Notes under the pieces: model-generated
Told to the model about the DNA's origin: nothing
The model's database searches: none
Seen by the model: only the letters and a program-made list of their open reading frames with translations
Source of the DNA: Bacteriovorax sp. MedPE-SWde
GTDB lineage: Bacteria; Bdellovibrionota; Bacteriovoracia; Bacteriovoracales; Bacteriovoracaceae
Direction of reading: 5' to 3'
Assembly (NCBI GenBank): GCA_001874305.1
Contig: MPCU01000010.1
Location: 1-64,000 of the forward strand
Length of the DNA stretch: 64,000 nucleotides
Made by a program: the position numbers and the translations under genes
In this document: positions 1-7,867 of the stretch, piece after piece
How positions within the stretch are numbered: the first letter of the stretch is position 1
Layout: every line of letters begins with the position of its first letter

Positions 1-191
1 ATTGCTAGGGGAGAAAGGCTGCTGTTGAGCTCTTTAGTGAAGCCAATACCATTTAGCATTCCATGGTGTTGAAGGACTATACTGTCTGCACCATATGGGA
101 CCTTTGGTATGGACTTTAGAAGTAGACTTGCTTTTAGTGCATGTTGTTCGACAAGCTTCTTTTCTTTGGCCGTGAAGTTGTAACTTTTTAG
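1..191 (-). pseudogene. Headless HD-domain (HD-GYP-like) gene fragment
   Basis: Read on the minus strand, this frame is open from a TAG at 192-194 to the window edge. It gives LKSYNFTAKEKKLVEQHALK..., followed by VLQHHGMLNGIGF. This resembles the second half of an HD/HD-GYP domain (a 'HP..A..LL..IP...A..I..HH...NG.GF' pattern). No ATG, GTG or TTG start lies upstream in frame. The HDIGK-type metal-binding half that should precede it would fall inside the porin terminator and gene, so the 5' part appears to be missing. It may be a remnant left when the porin locus arrived, or a gene with an unrecognised start. It is too short for the ORF track, and the track's 34..282 ORF is a different frame. 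The family assignment rests on pattern only. Confidence 0.45.
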
Positions 192-202
192 CTAAGGTAA
201 TG

Positions 203-232
203 AAAAAAAAGGCCTTCTCTAAGAGAAGGCCT
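203..232 (-). terminator. Rho-independent terminator of the porin gene
   Basis: The palindrome AGGCCTTCTC/GAGAAGGCCT is followed by a run of eight Ts when read on the minus strand. It lies about 28 bases after the porin stop codon. Confidence 0.85.
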
Positions 233-259
233 GATATTAGATTAGTTTTGAAAATCGAA

Positions 260-1363
260 TTAGAACTTAAGTTGCATTCCAAGAGCTAGTTGAGTAGCGT
301 CATTGTCGTCAGACTTAGCAGTTGTGATTTTGTTGTCAGTTTCCCACTTAAGAGCAGTTAAGCTTGCAGATGCATGCTTATTGAATGTGTGAGTGTAGTT
401 AACAGCAATTTGAGAATAGTCAATTTTGTCATTCTTTACGTGAGCAACATTTGAGTCTTCTCTCGTTTGGTAAGTAAGAGTTAACTTACACTTGTCTTTT
501 GTATAAGCAACTGCTCCAAACATTCTGTCTACTTCGATCATTACTGGTGATGCCCCACCTTCTTCATCTTCTTGTTTAGACATACCAAGATTTAGGTCGA
601 TATTTCCAAAAGATAAATTAGCTCCATACATCATATATGTTTGATCACCTTCATCTGATTGAGAAAAGTTACTTTGACCAACATATAAGTCTAAGTCAAC
701 TGAGCCAAGGTCTCTTTGAAATCTTGCAAGGTACTCGTAGTGAGTAGGTCCTGAAGCACTATCTGTAGCAGCAGCACCGTTGCTGTTGTCATTATCTCTA
801 TCAGCAGCAACACTAATTGTTAATCCATGGATACTTGGAGTTGTATAGGCCATAAGGTCTACTCTTGATCTGTAAGCAAAACCAATTTCTTTAGTAGCTT
901 TAGCAATTCTAGCTTTTTGGTCATCACCTTGGAAACCTGCAACTGTTCCATCTAGTGGGTCAGCGATTTTCGCCATCTTTGATAAAATTGCATAAGTTTG
1001 ACCATATGTGAACTTACCGTAGTTAGTTTTAACGTCTACTTTTGCAGTTCTTAGTCTTGTTCTACCGTATTTACCATCTGTCGTTGATCCAGCGTCACCT
1101 TCATTAGTTGAGTTAAGCCCAAGCTCAAGCTTATATTTTGCAGTTACTGACTTTGTTAGTTTTACTTTACCTTTTACACCAAGTCTTGATTCAGAGTTTT
1201 GAACATCAGTAACACCGTCCATAGACTTTTTAGCGTGTACATCTTCTTGATCTGTGTGAGCAATAACTTTATTGATTTTTCCGTATACTTTTGGCATTTC
1301 CATTTTCATTGCTGATGCAAATGGAGCTGCAGTTACTGCTAGAATAGCGATACTTTTTTTCAT
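260..1363 (-). CDS. Outer-membrane porin, general diffusion type
   Basis: The product is 367 aa and probably forms a trimeric 16-strand beta-barrel pore. It has a cleavable signal peptide (MKKSIAILAVTAAPFASA), then a first strand leading into an ESRLGVKG motif. ESRLG.KG is typical of the Gram-negative porin families (Porin_1/Porin_4). The chain shows alternating polar and hydrophobic residues and ends in phenylalanine (LGMQLKF), the BamA recognition signal for barrels. The ATG follows a strong AAGGAAGG ribosome-binding site. The gene is transcribed divergently from rimM and has its own promoter and terminator, so it is monocistronic. Pore specificity cannot be read from the sequence. Confidence 0.85.
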   Translation of the reverse strand: MKKSIAILAVTAAPFASAMKMEMPKVYGKINKVIAHTDQEDVHAKKSMDGVTDVQNSESRLGVKGKVKLTKSVTAKYKLELGLNSTNEGDAGSTTDGKYGRTRLRTAKVDVKTNYGKFTYGQTYAILSKMAKIADPLDGTVAGFQGDDQKARIAKATKEIGFAYRSRVDLMAYTTPSIHGLTISVAADRDNDNSNGAAATDSASGPTHYEYLARFQRDLGSVDLDLYVGQSNFSQSDEGDQTYMMYGANLSFGNIDLNLGMSKQEDEEGGASPVMIEVDRMFGAVAYTKDKCKLTLTYQTREDSNVAHVKNDKIDYSQIAVNYTHTFNKHASASLTALKWETDNKITTAKSDDNDATQLALGMQLKF

Positions 1364-1408
1364 GCAAACCTTCCTTGATTTTGTTGATAAATTTCCTATG
1401 TTTATAAA

Positions 1409-1437
1409 ATTGTCCGTATTATTAAAGAGATTGGCAA
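1409..1437 (-). promoter_or_regulatory. Candidate sigma-70 promoter of the porin
   Basis: On the minus strand, TTGCCA and GACAAT are separated by 17 bases, about 45 bases before the start codon. This is a match by eye only. Confidence 0.4.
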
Positions 1438-1454
1438 TACTTTTTTTATGACGC

Positions 1455-1483
1455 TTGACACAGCGATCATGATGTTCGATAAA
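1455..1483 (+). promoter_or_regulatory. Candidate sigma-70 promoter of rimM
   Basis: A perfect -35 hexamer TTGACA is followed after 17 bases by GATAAA. The predicted transcription start falls almost on the rimM ATG at 1489. The AAAGG ribosome-binding site then overlaps the -10 element, so the message may be leaderless or nearly so. Confidence 0.45.
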
Positions 1484-1488
1484 GGCGT

Positions 1489-2016
1489 ATGGATAAAGAT
1501 AGTTTAATAATATTAGGTGTTTGTAATAAACCTCATGGCATTCGTGGTGGTTTTACATTTGTTTTAGAAAATAGTCAGGACAGTGTTCTTTCAAAGGGGA
1601 CTTCTGTTTATTTATTTCCTTCATCTCCTGCGAGTTCAATATCTTCAGAGGGTGAAGAGCACAAAATAGAGAAGATCAGTTTTGGAAATAAAACTATTGC
1701 CTACCTAAAAGATGTGACTGATAGAAACGTTACAGAGTCTATGATTCCGTTTGAAATAAAGTTTCCAAGAGATCAATTCCCTGAAGCTGAAGAAGGTGAA
1801 TTCTATATTGCTGACTTAGTTGGGATTGAAGTTCTTGAGTTTGGAACAGATGAACTAGTGGGAAAAGTTTCGGATTACTATGATAATAGTGTTCAAACTA
1901 TTTTAACTATTCGAGGGGCCAAGCAATCTTTCGATATTCCATTTGTAGAAAACTTTGTACCTAAAGTTGATGTTGAAGCTAGACGTATTTGGGTTGTAAT
2001 CCCTAAGTTGATATAG
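1489..2016 (+). CDS. rimM: Ribosome maturation factor RimM
   Basis: RimM is a 30S assembly factor that binds ribosomal protein S19 and helps mature the 16S rRNA 3' domain. The 175 aa length fits the family. The N-terminal barrel domain begins with the characteristic GVCNKPHGIRG motif (usual form G.I...HG.rG). The C-terminal PRC-barrel domain starts near residue 100 (EGEFYIADLVGIEV) and carries the VPKVDVEARRIWV ending. The gene leads the translation cluster, and its TAG stop overlaps the GTG start of trmD by one base, so the two are translationally coupled. The rimM-trmD-rplS order is widely conserved. Confidence 0.95.
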   Translation: MDKDSLIILGVCNKPHGIRGGFTFVLENSQDSVLSKGTSVYLFPSSPASSISSEGEEHKIEKISFGNKTIAYLKDVTDRNVTESMIPFEIKFPRDQFPEAEEGEFYIADLVGIEVLEFGTDELVGKVSDYYDNSVQTILTIRGAKQSFDIPFVENFVPKVDVEARRIWVVIPKLI

Positions 2017-2741
2017 TGAAGAAAATTTGGATTGTTTCTCTTTTTCCTGACTTCTTTAACTCTTTAAAAGGTAATGGAGTAATTGGAAGATTCTTTCAAA
2101 GTGACGATGTCGATTTAGAATGTCTTTACTTAGGAGACTATTCTGCGAAGAGTTTCAAAGGTGTTGATGAAGCTCCTTATGGCGGTGGCCCTGGTGTTGT
2201 TCTTCGCGCAGATGTTCTTGAAAAAGCTATTTTAGATATTAAAGAAAAAAGAAACTTTGGTGACGATTTTAAAAATAAGTTAAAGATCATATATACTGCA
2301 CCACGTGGAAAAGTATTTAACAATACTTATGCACATGAACTTGCAGAGGACTTCTCTAAAGGTGAAAAAGACCTCGTTTTTATTTGTGGTCGTTATGAAG
2401 GAATAGATGAAAGGTTTATTTCTCAGTATGTCGATGAAATATATTCGTTAGGTGACTTTGTTCTCTCTGGGGGAGAGGTTGCGGTGATGACTATAATCGA
2501 CTCATTTTCGCGCTTTGTTCCCGGTGTTCTAGGTAATGCCGACAGTGCTAATGACGACTCATTTGAAAATGGATTAATTGAAGGTCCACAATATACAAGA
2601 CCTGCAATTTTTAATGGTGAAGAAGTACCAAGCGTTTTGACTAGTGGAAATCATGCGAAAATCGAAGAGTTTCGATTGCAAAAGCGACTTGAATTCACTA
2701 AAAAGTTGAGACCAGATCTTTTTGATAAATATAGTAAATAA
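2016..2741 (+). CDS. trmD: tRNA (guanine-N1-)-methyltransferase TrmD
   Basis: TrmD is a SPOUT-class enzyme that uses S-adenosylmethionine to form m1G37 next to the anticodon, which prevents +1 frameshifting. The 241 aa product has the family hallmarks: APYGGGPGVVLR near residue 50, YTAPRG near 90, then FICGRYEGIDER and the trefoil-knot SLGDFVLSGGE, and PGVLGN. The conserved linker and C-terminal helical domain (YTRPAIFNGEEVPSVLTSGNH) bind tRNA as a dimer. The GTG start overlaps the rimM stop. All residues expected for activity appear present. Confidence 0.97.
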   Translation: MKKIWIVSLFPDFFNSLKGNGVIGRFFQSDDVDLECLYLGDYSAKSFKGVDEAPYGGGPGVVLRADVLEKAILDIKEKRNFGDDFKNKLKIIYTAPRGKVFNNTYAHELAEDFSKGEKDLVFICGRYEGIDERFISQYVDEIYSLGDFVLSGGEVAVMTIIDSFSRFVPGVLGNADSANDDSFENGLIEGPQYTRPAIFNGEEVPSVLTSGNHAKIEEFRLQKRLEFTKKLRPDLFDKYSK

Positions 2742-2757
2742 TAAAATTGGATTAGAT

Positions 2758-3339
2758 ATGAAAGATAATATTTACCTTGGATTAGTTCATGCTCCTATCT
2801 GTAATAAGAAGGGAGAAGTTGTAACAACATCTGTAACAAACTTAGATATTCATGACATTGCAAGAAGCTGTCGTACGTTTGGTGTTTCAAAATACTTTAT
2901 TGTAACTCCACTGCAGGCCCAGCATGAACTTGTGAATAGGATTCTTGGTCACTGGGAAGAGGATAAGGCCGCGGCCTATAATCCTGATCGCCAGGATGCT
3001 CTCGCTATTGCAAGACTTGTAAATAGTGTTGAAGAGGGTGTAAAAAAGATCACCGAAATTGAAGGAATTGAACCCATAATCGCCGTAACTGGTGCAAATT
3101 TCAAGGAAAACAGTGGTGTTGAGTCGGACTTGCTAAACAAGGCGCGCCTTGACAAAAGGCCGGTTTTCTTGTTATTTGGTACAGGATGGGGTCTCCATGC
3201 ACATGTACTCGACCAGGCCCATTTCTCTCTCGAGCCAATTTTTGGCGCTAGTGAGGATGGTTATAATCACCTGTCTGTTCGATCTGCGGTTGCAATCTAT
3301 TTAGATAGATTGGCCCGTGCCTCTGAGACAAAAAAATAG
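2758..3339 (+). CDS. SAM-dependent RNA methyltransferase of the trmD-linked SPOUT family
   Basis: The product is 193 aa from the ATG chosen here. The track's TTG at 2722 lies inside trmD and adds an unconserved leader; the family usually begins just before YLGLVHAPICNKKGEVV. Other visible hallmarks are TSVTNLDIHDIARSCRTFGV, YFIVTPLQAQ and, towards the C-terminus, LLFGTGWGLH, which should form the cofactor knot. This matches the RNA_Me_trans/COG4752 family found between trmD and rplS in many deltaproteobacteria and clostridia. I believe its RNA substrate is not established. The position suggests work on rRNA or tRNA. Confidence 0.85.
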   Translation: MKDNIYLGLVHAPICNKKGEVVTTSVTNLDIHDIARSCRTFGVSKYFIVTPLQAQHELVNRILGHWEEDKAAAYNPDRQDALAIARLVNSVEEGVKKITEIEGIEPIIAVTGANFKENSGVESDLLNKARLDKRPVFLLFGTGWGLHAHVLDQAHFSLEPIFGASEDGYNHLSVRSAVAIYLDRLARASETKK

Positions 3340-3402
3340 GACTTGCTTAAGAGCTGCATTTCGCCGTTCCTCTGAGAAGCCCAAAATGAATTAGGAGTTA
3401 AC

Positions 3403-3765
3403 ATGAACTTAATTGACATCGTTAATGAAGATCACAAAAATGCAAACACAGCTAACATGCCTCACTTTATTACAGGTGACACTGTAACTGTACACGCTAG
3501 AATTACTGAAGGTTCTAAGTCTAGAATCCAGATTTTTCAAGGTGTTGTAATTGCAATTAAAGAAAGAGGAAGACTTTCAGGTCACTTTAGAGTGAGAAAA
3601 ATTTCTTCTGGTATTGGTGTAGAGAGAGTATTTCCTTTCCATTCACCAAATGTTGAAAAAGTTGAAGTAGCTCAAAAAGGTAAATCTAGAAGATCTAAAC
3701 TGTACTATCTTAGAGATAGATCAGGTAAATCTGCTAGAATCGCAATTGACTACGATAGAAAGTAA
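3403..3765 (+). CDS. rplS: 50S ribosomal protein L19
   Basis: L19 sits at the subunit interface of the 50S particle. The 120 aa product shows the L19 core: [28 protein letters not shown], then [21 protein letters not shown] and the C-terminal [15 protein letters not shown]. The start follows a TTAGGAGTTAAC ribosome-binding site. It is the last gene of the rimM-trmD group and is followed by an intrinsic terminator. The 63-base leader could carry autoregulatory structure, but I see no convincing fold. Confidence 0.97.
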   Translation: MNLIDIVNEDHKNANTANMPHFITGDTVTVHARITEGSKSRIQIFQGVVIAIKERGRLSGHFRVRKISSGIGVERVFPFHSPNVEKVEVAQKGKSRRSKLYYLRDRSGKSARIAIDYDRK

Positions 3766-3793
3766 TTCATTGATTTACATTTTTTCAAATATT

Positions 3794-3825
3794 GGGGCCT
3801 GCTATTGTGGGCCCTTTTATTTTTA
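3794..3825 (+). terminator. Terminator after rplS
   Basis: A GGGCC/GGCCC stem with a loop of about 10 bases is followed by TTTTATTTTTAT. It sits about 30 bases after the L19 stop. Confidence 0.7.
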
Positions 3826-3844
3826 TACATGTTGAGAGAGTTTT

Positions 3845-4537
3845 GTGATTGAAAGCGAATATATTTCTAAGAGTGATACATTTATCGCTGGAACAGATGA
3901 GGTTGGACGAGGTCCGCTGGCCGGTCCTGTTGTTGGTGGGTGTGTACTCATTCAAGGAAACCTGAATAATCTTAATGACCTTTCAAAATTTCTTAGAGAG
4001 ATGGGAGTTACAGACTCTAAGAAACTAACAGATCTTAAAAGAAAAAAGATTCTCGATAAGCTTAGCATTTCATTTGAGAAAGGAATGTACTGTAAAATTC
4101 GATTATGTAAATTAAATGTACATATCTCTGTTGTTGAAAAAAGCCCTCGCGATATTGAGAAGGTTAATATTCTACAGGCATCCTTAATTTCAATGAAGAG
4201 TGCTCTTGATACATGCCTTAAAAATGTGAATCGAAAAACAATTAAAGGATCTATTTTAATTGATGGGAATAAAGTATTTGAAGCTCCTTTGGGACAAAAG
4301 TGTTTTCCAGTTATAAAAGGAGATAGTAAGTCTGTTGTAATTGGCCTGGCTTCAATAGCTGCTAAAGTTTATAGAGACGACCTTATGACTAAGCTGTCTA
4401 AGAAATACCCTAATTACGGTTTTGAAAAAAATGCTGGTTACCCAACACAATTTCATCGCGACGCTATTGAGTCTCATGGTATCACTCCTGCTCATAGAAA
4501 GAGTTTTAGAGGAGTTAAGGAATTTGTCACAAATTAG
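3845..4537 (+). CDS. rnhB: Ribonuclease HII
   Basis: RNase HII cuts the RNA strand of RNA/DNA hybrids and starts removal of single ribonucleotides misincorporated in DNA. The 230 aa product has the DEDD-type acidic residues in AGTDEVGRGPLAGPVV (near residue 18), ILIDGNK and KSVVIGLASIAAKVYRD. The C-terminal substrate-recognition element YGFEKNAGYPT..H..A...HG.. is also present. A GTG start follows a GAGAG ribosome-binding site. A basic insert of about 20 residues near positions 85-105 looks longer than in E. coli. The 3' end overlaps the next ORF, as rnhB-yraN pairs often do. Confidence 0.95.
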   Translation: MIESEYISKSDTFIAGTDEVGRGPLAGPVVGGCVLIQGNLNNLNDLSKFLREMGVTDSKKLTDLKRKKILDKLSISFEKGMYCKIRLCKLNVHISVVEKSPRDIEKVNILQASLISMKSALDTCLKNVNRKTIKGSILIDGNKVFEAPLGQKCFPVIKGDSKSVVIGLASIAAKVYRDDLMTKLSKKYPNYGFEKNAGYPTQFHRDAIESHGITPAHRKSFRGVKEFVTN

Positions 4538-4811
4538 AATCAAAAAGGGGAATACCCTTGAGAGAGATGCTTCCTTAAAGGTTCATAAGAAAGGGAAGGC
4601 GCTATTGGTACATCCAAAGGTTTTACGAGATCTTGGTGCAGGACAAATTGACCTTGCTAGAATCCAGAATGGAATGATTGAAGTTTTTGAAGTTAAAAGC
4701 TTTGCTGCTATTTCAAGAATTCAGAAACGTCGTTTATTGCGTAGCGCAGAATACTTGAGCAGTATTTTTGATCTGTCATGCCGTATATCCGTGATTTTTC
4801 AGGATTTTTAG
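4524..4811 (+). CDS. YraN/UPF0102-like putative endonuclease, divergent
   Basis: The product is about 95 aa from a TTG preceded by AAGGAA; the track's ATG at 4422 lies deep inside rnhB. The central segment GQIDLARIQ...IEVFEVKS resembles the GEIDLI....FVEVK core of the UPF0102 (YraN) family, a PD-(D/E)XK nuclease fold. Here GE is replaced by GQ, while the later Asp and the E.K pair survive. YraN genes commonly sit next to rnhB, which supports the call. Function is unproven in the family. The start codon and the degree of divergence are uncertain. Confidence 0.55.
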   Translation: MSQIRIKKGNTLERDASLKVHKKGKALLVHPKVLRDLGAGQIDLARIQNGMIEVFEVKSFAAISRIQKRRLLRSAEYLSSIFDLSCRISVIFQDF

Positions 4812-4847
4812 TTGCGTTTTGCCAAGATGATATTTATCCTTTTATAC

Positions 4848-5312
4848 ATGATAAAAAAGATCTTTATAACATTCTTCATTATATTTTTAGCAATCAATTC
4901 AAATGCACGTGCAGAGGGTAGTTCTCGAGGTAAGGCACTTGGTACAATGGCCCTTTACGGAACTATTGGTGGTGCACTTCTTGGAACAGCTTCCTTGGCC
5001 TTTGGCGCAAGTGGTAGATCTGTCGCAATTGGTGCTTCTCTTGGACTTTATTCAGGTCTATTATTTGGTGGATATGTAGTTGGCTCTCATGAAATGATGA
5101 AGAGAAAATATAAAGGACCAAAAGAAAGTGAGGAGCAGTATTATCCTGACACTGAGGGAAGTCCCTATGAAGATCAGCAATCTGACGTTTATGACCCAGG
5201 TTATAATCAAGGATCAAATGATGCTGGACCTGCCGATCATGGGCTTTCTAAGAAAGATCAATCAAGACCAGGTCAAACATACTATGTTCAATTACTAAAT
5301 TATCAGTTTTGA
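4848..5312 (+). CDS. Small exported or membrane protein with glycine-rich hydrophobic repeats
   Basis: The product is about 154 aa from the chosen ATG (MIKKIFITFFIIFLAINSNARA), which gives a clean signal peptide; earlier TTG and ATG starts in frame at 4812 and 4827 are possible. Mature residues about 25-75 form two glycine-rich hydrophobic stretches (YGTIGGALLGTASLAFG and IGASLGLYSGLLFGGYVVG) resembling glycine-zipper membrane segments. A polar, Tyr/Asp/Gln-rich tail follows. I do not recognise the family. It lies directly after the YraN-like gene, and its 3' end overlaps the convergent STAS gene by 10 bases. Confidence 0.6.
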   Translation: MIKKIFITFFIIFLAINSNARAEGSSRGKALGTMALYGTIGGALLGTASLAFGASGRSVAIGASLGLYSGLLFGGYVVGSHEMMKRKYKGPKESEEQYYPDTEGSPYEDQQSDVYDPGYNQGSNDAGPADHGLSKKDQSRPGQTYYVQLLNYQF

Positions 5313-5686
5313 AATGTTCTACCTTTTTGACCGAAGTAATTACTTACTTCTGTCTCATCTGAGTCAAACTCGTTAATTAGAACTTCCATTGCATTAAAAT
5401 TATATAGCTTAAAGACTTTGAAGAATTCTGAGCTTACATTTGAAAGACGAATTTGATCTCTTCTGTCATTTAGAGACTTTATCGTATCTACAAAAATTCC
5501 AATTCCTGAAGATCCTACAAACTTTAAAGACGTTAAATCCAGAGTTATTTGGGCCGAAGGATATTGTCCTGTCAGTCCTGCGAGTTCTTGTCTAAGAGGA
5601 ACAATATTTTCATAATCCATACCACCTTCCATTAGAACAGTGATATTTCCAGTTGCATCAGTTGTAACTCTCGCTTTCATTGTCAT
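5303..5686 (-). CDS. STAS-domain protein (anti-sigma factor antagonist type)
   Basis: The 127 aa product is a single STAS domain like SpoIIAA/RsbV. These proteins bind and inactivate an anti-sigma kinase when unphosphorylated. The key segment LDLTSLKFVGSSGIGIFVD contains the SSGIG turn whose first serine is the usual phosphorylation site. A ribosome-binding site AGGAG sits six bases before the ATG. The 20-residue acidic tail (FDSDETEV) is outside the domain. No partner kinase or sigma factor is adjacent, so the pathway is unknown. It is transcribed divergently from rsmI. Confidence 0.8.
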   Translation of the reverse strand: MTMKARVTTDATGNITVLMEGGMDYENIVPLRQELAGLTGQYPSAQITLDLTSLKFVGSSGIGIFVDTIKSLNDRRDQIRLSNVSSEFFKVFKLYNFNAMEVLINEFDSDETEVSNYFGQKGRTFQN

Positions 5687-5828
5687 CGCATTCTCCTATT
5701 TGTTTATTGTCCCTGTAATATTACATTAATTGTGCACCATGTTAAATCCGGTAATCTTTTACATTTCTGCTCCTCTTTTCTGGGCAAAACTTTGTAAACC
5801 TGCTAAAAAACATTAAAAGGTGACTAAA

Positions 5829-6647
5829 ATGATAAAGCTTAAGTTAATAACAACTCCAATTGGAAATCTCGATGATCTTACTCCTAGAGCTAAGTTAGCA
5901 CTTGAAAGCTCTACGCTTGTGTTAGCAGAAGATACAAGAACAACGAGGAATCTATTTGATTTGTTGGAAATACCTGTTGTTGGAAGGAAATTTATGGCCT
6001 TTCATGATCATAGTCAGAAGCAGATCGATTCACTTTTGCATACTCTTAAAAGTCACGATGAATGTTGTATTGTATCAGATGCTGGGAGCCCAATTATTAG
6101 TGACCCTGCTTATCCCTTAGTTAGAGCTGTGATTGATGCTGGTGGTGAAGTCGTTTCTGTACCGGGTGTTACTTCTGTTGTTACTGCTTTGGAAATGTCA
6201 GCACTACCTCCTCAGCCTTATACATTTCATGGTTTCCTAGGGCGTAAGAAATCTGAAATAGCGAATAAGTTAGATGAATGTACATCTTTTGGTGGAACTC
6301 ATATTTTCTTTGAATCACCACATCGAATAGAGTCGACTCTAGATCTACTTGCTACGACTATTCCAAATAATGATGTCGCGATATGTAGAGAGATTACTAA
6401 GAAGTTTGAAAGTGTTTATCGCTTCAAAGCAAGAGATTGGAAATCTCAAGAAATTAACGTTAAAGGTGAATTTGTAGTTGTTATCCATTTTGATAAGACT
6501 AATCAAACCTCCATGGGACAAAAAGATCTAAAAAAGTTCGCAGAAGGTTATTTGAAAAAGAAAACTCCTAAGAACCTGGCCAAGCTTTTGGCCCCTGCAT
6601 TGGGAATCACTTCTTCTGAGGCATATTCTCTCTTAACTGATCAGTAA
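5829..6647 (+). CDS. rsmI: 16S rRNA 2'-O-ribose C1402 methyltransferase RsmI
   Basis: RsmI methylates the ribose of C1402 in the decoding centre using S-adenosylmethionine. About 272 aa from the ATG at 5829, which has AAGGTG seven bases upstream; the track's GTG at 5820 overlaps that ribosome-binding site. Motifs of the tetrapyrrole-methylase fold are clear: ITTPIGNLDDLTPRA near the start, LAEDTRTTRNL, then IVSDAGSPIISDPAYPLV and VPGVTSVVTALEMSALP. Also present are FHGFLGRKKSE and IFFESPHRI. The gene appears to stand alone after its own promoter region. Confidence 0.95.
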   Translation: MIKLKLITTPIGNLDDLTPRAKLALESSTLVLAEDTRTTRNLFDLLEIPVVGRKFMAFHDHSQKQIDSLLHTLKSHDECCIVSDAGSPIISDPAYPLVRAVIDAGGEVVSVPGVTSVVTALEMSALPPQPYTFHGFLGRKKSEIANKLDECTSFGGTHIFFESPHRIESTLDLLATTIPNNDVAICREITKKFESVYRFKARDWKSQEINVKGEFVVVIHFDKTNQTSMGQKDLKKFAEGYLKKKTPKNLAKLLAPALGITSSEAYSLLTDQ

Positions 6648-6669
6648 GGTCGAGTATGCTAAAGTAGTT

Positions 6670-6703
6670 CTTCTTTACTGACGATATATATCTAGTAAAG
6701 GAG
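6670..6703 (+). promoter_or_regulatory. Leader hairpin covering the ribosome-binding site of the HD-GYP gene
   Basis: CTTCTTTACT (6670-6679) pairs with AGTAAAGGAG (6694-6703) over ten pairs with one G-U, leaving a 14-base AT-rich loop. The 3' arm contains the Shine-Dalgarno sequence AAAGGAG of the gene starting at 6713. If folded, the stem would block translation. The pairing is seen directly; the regulatory role is inferred. Confidence 0.5.
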
Positions 6704-6712
6704 TGCTAAGAA

Positions 6713-7837
6713 ATGAGTTCTGATAATTTAGAAAAGAAAATTGAGAGATATGAAGACTTAATAAAGCTTGGTCAACTAGCTTCATCTTCATTAGACTACA
6801 AAAATATTCAAAAGAAAGCAGAGGGGAAGATAAAGAAACTTCTCGACTGTGAAAAAGTTGTTATTTATCTCTATGATACAAAGTCAGAACTACTAACTCA
6901 TAACTTCTATAAAGATACCAAAGTTGAAACTGTTGAAGTCAAGATAGACGAACATACATTTCTCGGATCTTGTGCACACTATAGTGCTATCTTACATATT
7001 ACAGATATTCAATCAGACATACGCTTTAGAAAATCTCCAGAATATCTTCAAGCGGTAAATGCACAGGGTTTATTGCTGATCCCTTTATTGTCTAAGGGGC
7101 AGTTACTAGGCGTAATTGAGGCGATCAATTCCCACAGTGGTGAGTTCTCTAATGAAGATATCCACTTTGCAGAGGCGGTTGCAAACCAAATGACAATGTC
7201 ATTAGAAAACTTTCAACTCTTTGAAAAACTACAAAAGCAATTTATACAAGTTGTTGAATCTCTTGCGGACGCAATTGGAAAAAAAGATGCTTATACTGGT
7301 GGACACACTAAGAGAGTACGTCACTTTTCTGAGATGATTGGCCGAGAGCTTGACCTGACTTATGAGGATATGAATAACTTAAGATTAGCTGCAGTTCTTC
7401 ATGATATTGGAAAAATAGGAATTGAAGACAGTATTCTCAAAAAGGAAGCTCCTCTTACTGCAGAAGAGTTTGTGATAATGAAAGATCATCCGCGTCTTGG
7501 TTACGAAATTATTGGTCATATAGAGTCTCTTTCTGAAGTTGTTGACGGAATGAGGTTTCATCACGAAAGACCAGATGGTAAAGGATATCCATTCGGACTA
7601 AAGGGAGATGAGATACCTGTTATTGCTATGATTATCTCTGTAGCGGATTCGTTTGATGCCATGATTTCTACTAGACCATATAGAAAGGGCCTTGCTCCTA
7701 TGATTGCTTGGCAAGAAATCTTAGACAATAAGGGAACGCAATTTTCCGAAAAAGTAGTTGATGCATTTGATACGGCATTTAGAAAGACAAAAATGTTCCG
7801 CCCAGAAAAAATGGAAAAAATTAAAAAAGCCGGTTAA
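6713..7837 (+). CDS. GAF / HD-GYP domain protein, probable cyclic-di-GMP phosphodiesterase
   Basis: The 374 aa product has no signal peptide, so it is cytoplasmic. A GAF-type sensor domain spans about residues 15-165 (LLDCEKVVIYLYD...GQLLGVIEAINS). It is followed by an HD-GYP domain at about 180-355. The metal ligands and hallmark are intact: AVLHDIGKIGIEDSILKK, then HPRLGYEII, HHERPDGKGYP and DSFDAMISTRPYRK. Such domains hydrolyse cyclic-di-GMP to GMP, which in Bdellovibrio relatives controls the choice between predation and free growth (family knowledge). A leader hairpin overlaps its ribosome-binding site. The next gene, 30 bases on, encodes another putative cyclic-nucleotide phosphodiesterase. 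Confidence 0.9.
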   Translation: MSSDNLEKKIERYEDLIKLGQLASSSLDYKNIQKKAEGKIKKLLDCEKVVIYLYDTKSELLTHNFYKDTKVETVEVKIDEHTFLGSCAHYSAILHITDIQSDIRFRKSPEYLQAVNAQGLLLIPLLSKGQLLGVIEAINSHSGEFSNEDIHFAEAVANQMTMSLENFQLFEKLQKQFIQVVESLADAIGKKDAYTGGHTKRVRHFSEMIGRELDLTYEDMNNLRLAAVLHDIGKIGIEDSILKKEAPLTAEEFVIMKDHPRLGYEIIGHIESLSEVVDGMRFHHERPDGKGYPFGLKGDEIPVIAMIISVADSFDAMISTRPYRKGLAPMIAWQEILDNKGTQFSEKVVDAFDTAFRKTKMFRPEKMEKIKKAG

Positions 7838-7867
7838 AATAACTATTATAGAGAAAGGGAAGTTTCG

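Noticed and set aside
34-282. Minus-strand 82-aa ORF in the track
   Set aside because: It runs through the porin 3' end and terminator in a frame with no family resemblance. A different minus frame in 1-191 shows the HD pattern.
4422-4523. Long N-terminus of the YraN-like ORF from the ATG at 4422
   Set aside because: It would overlap rnhB by over 100 bases, and those residues are unlike the family; a TTG with AAGGAA at 4524 fits better.
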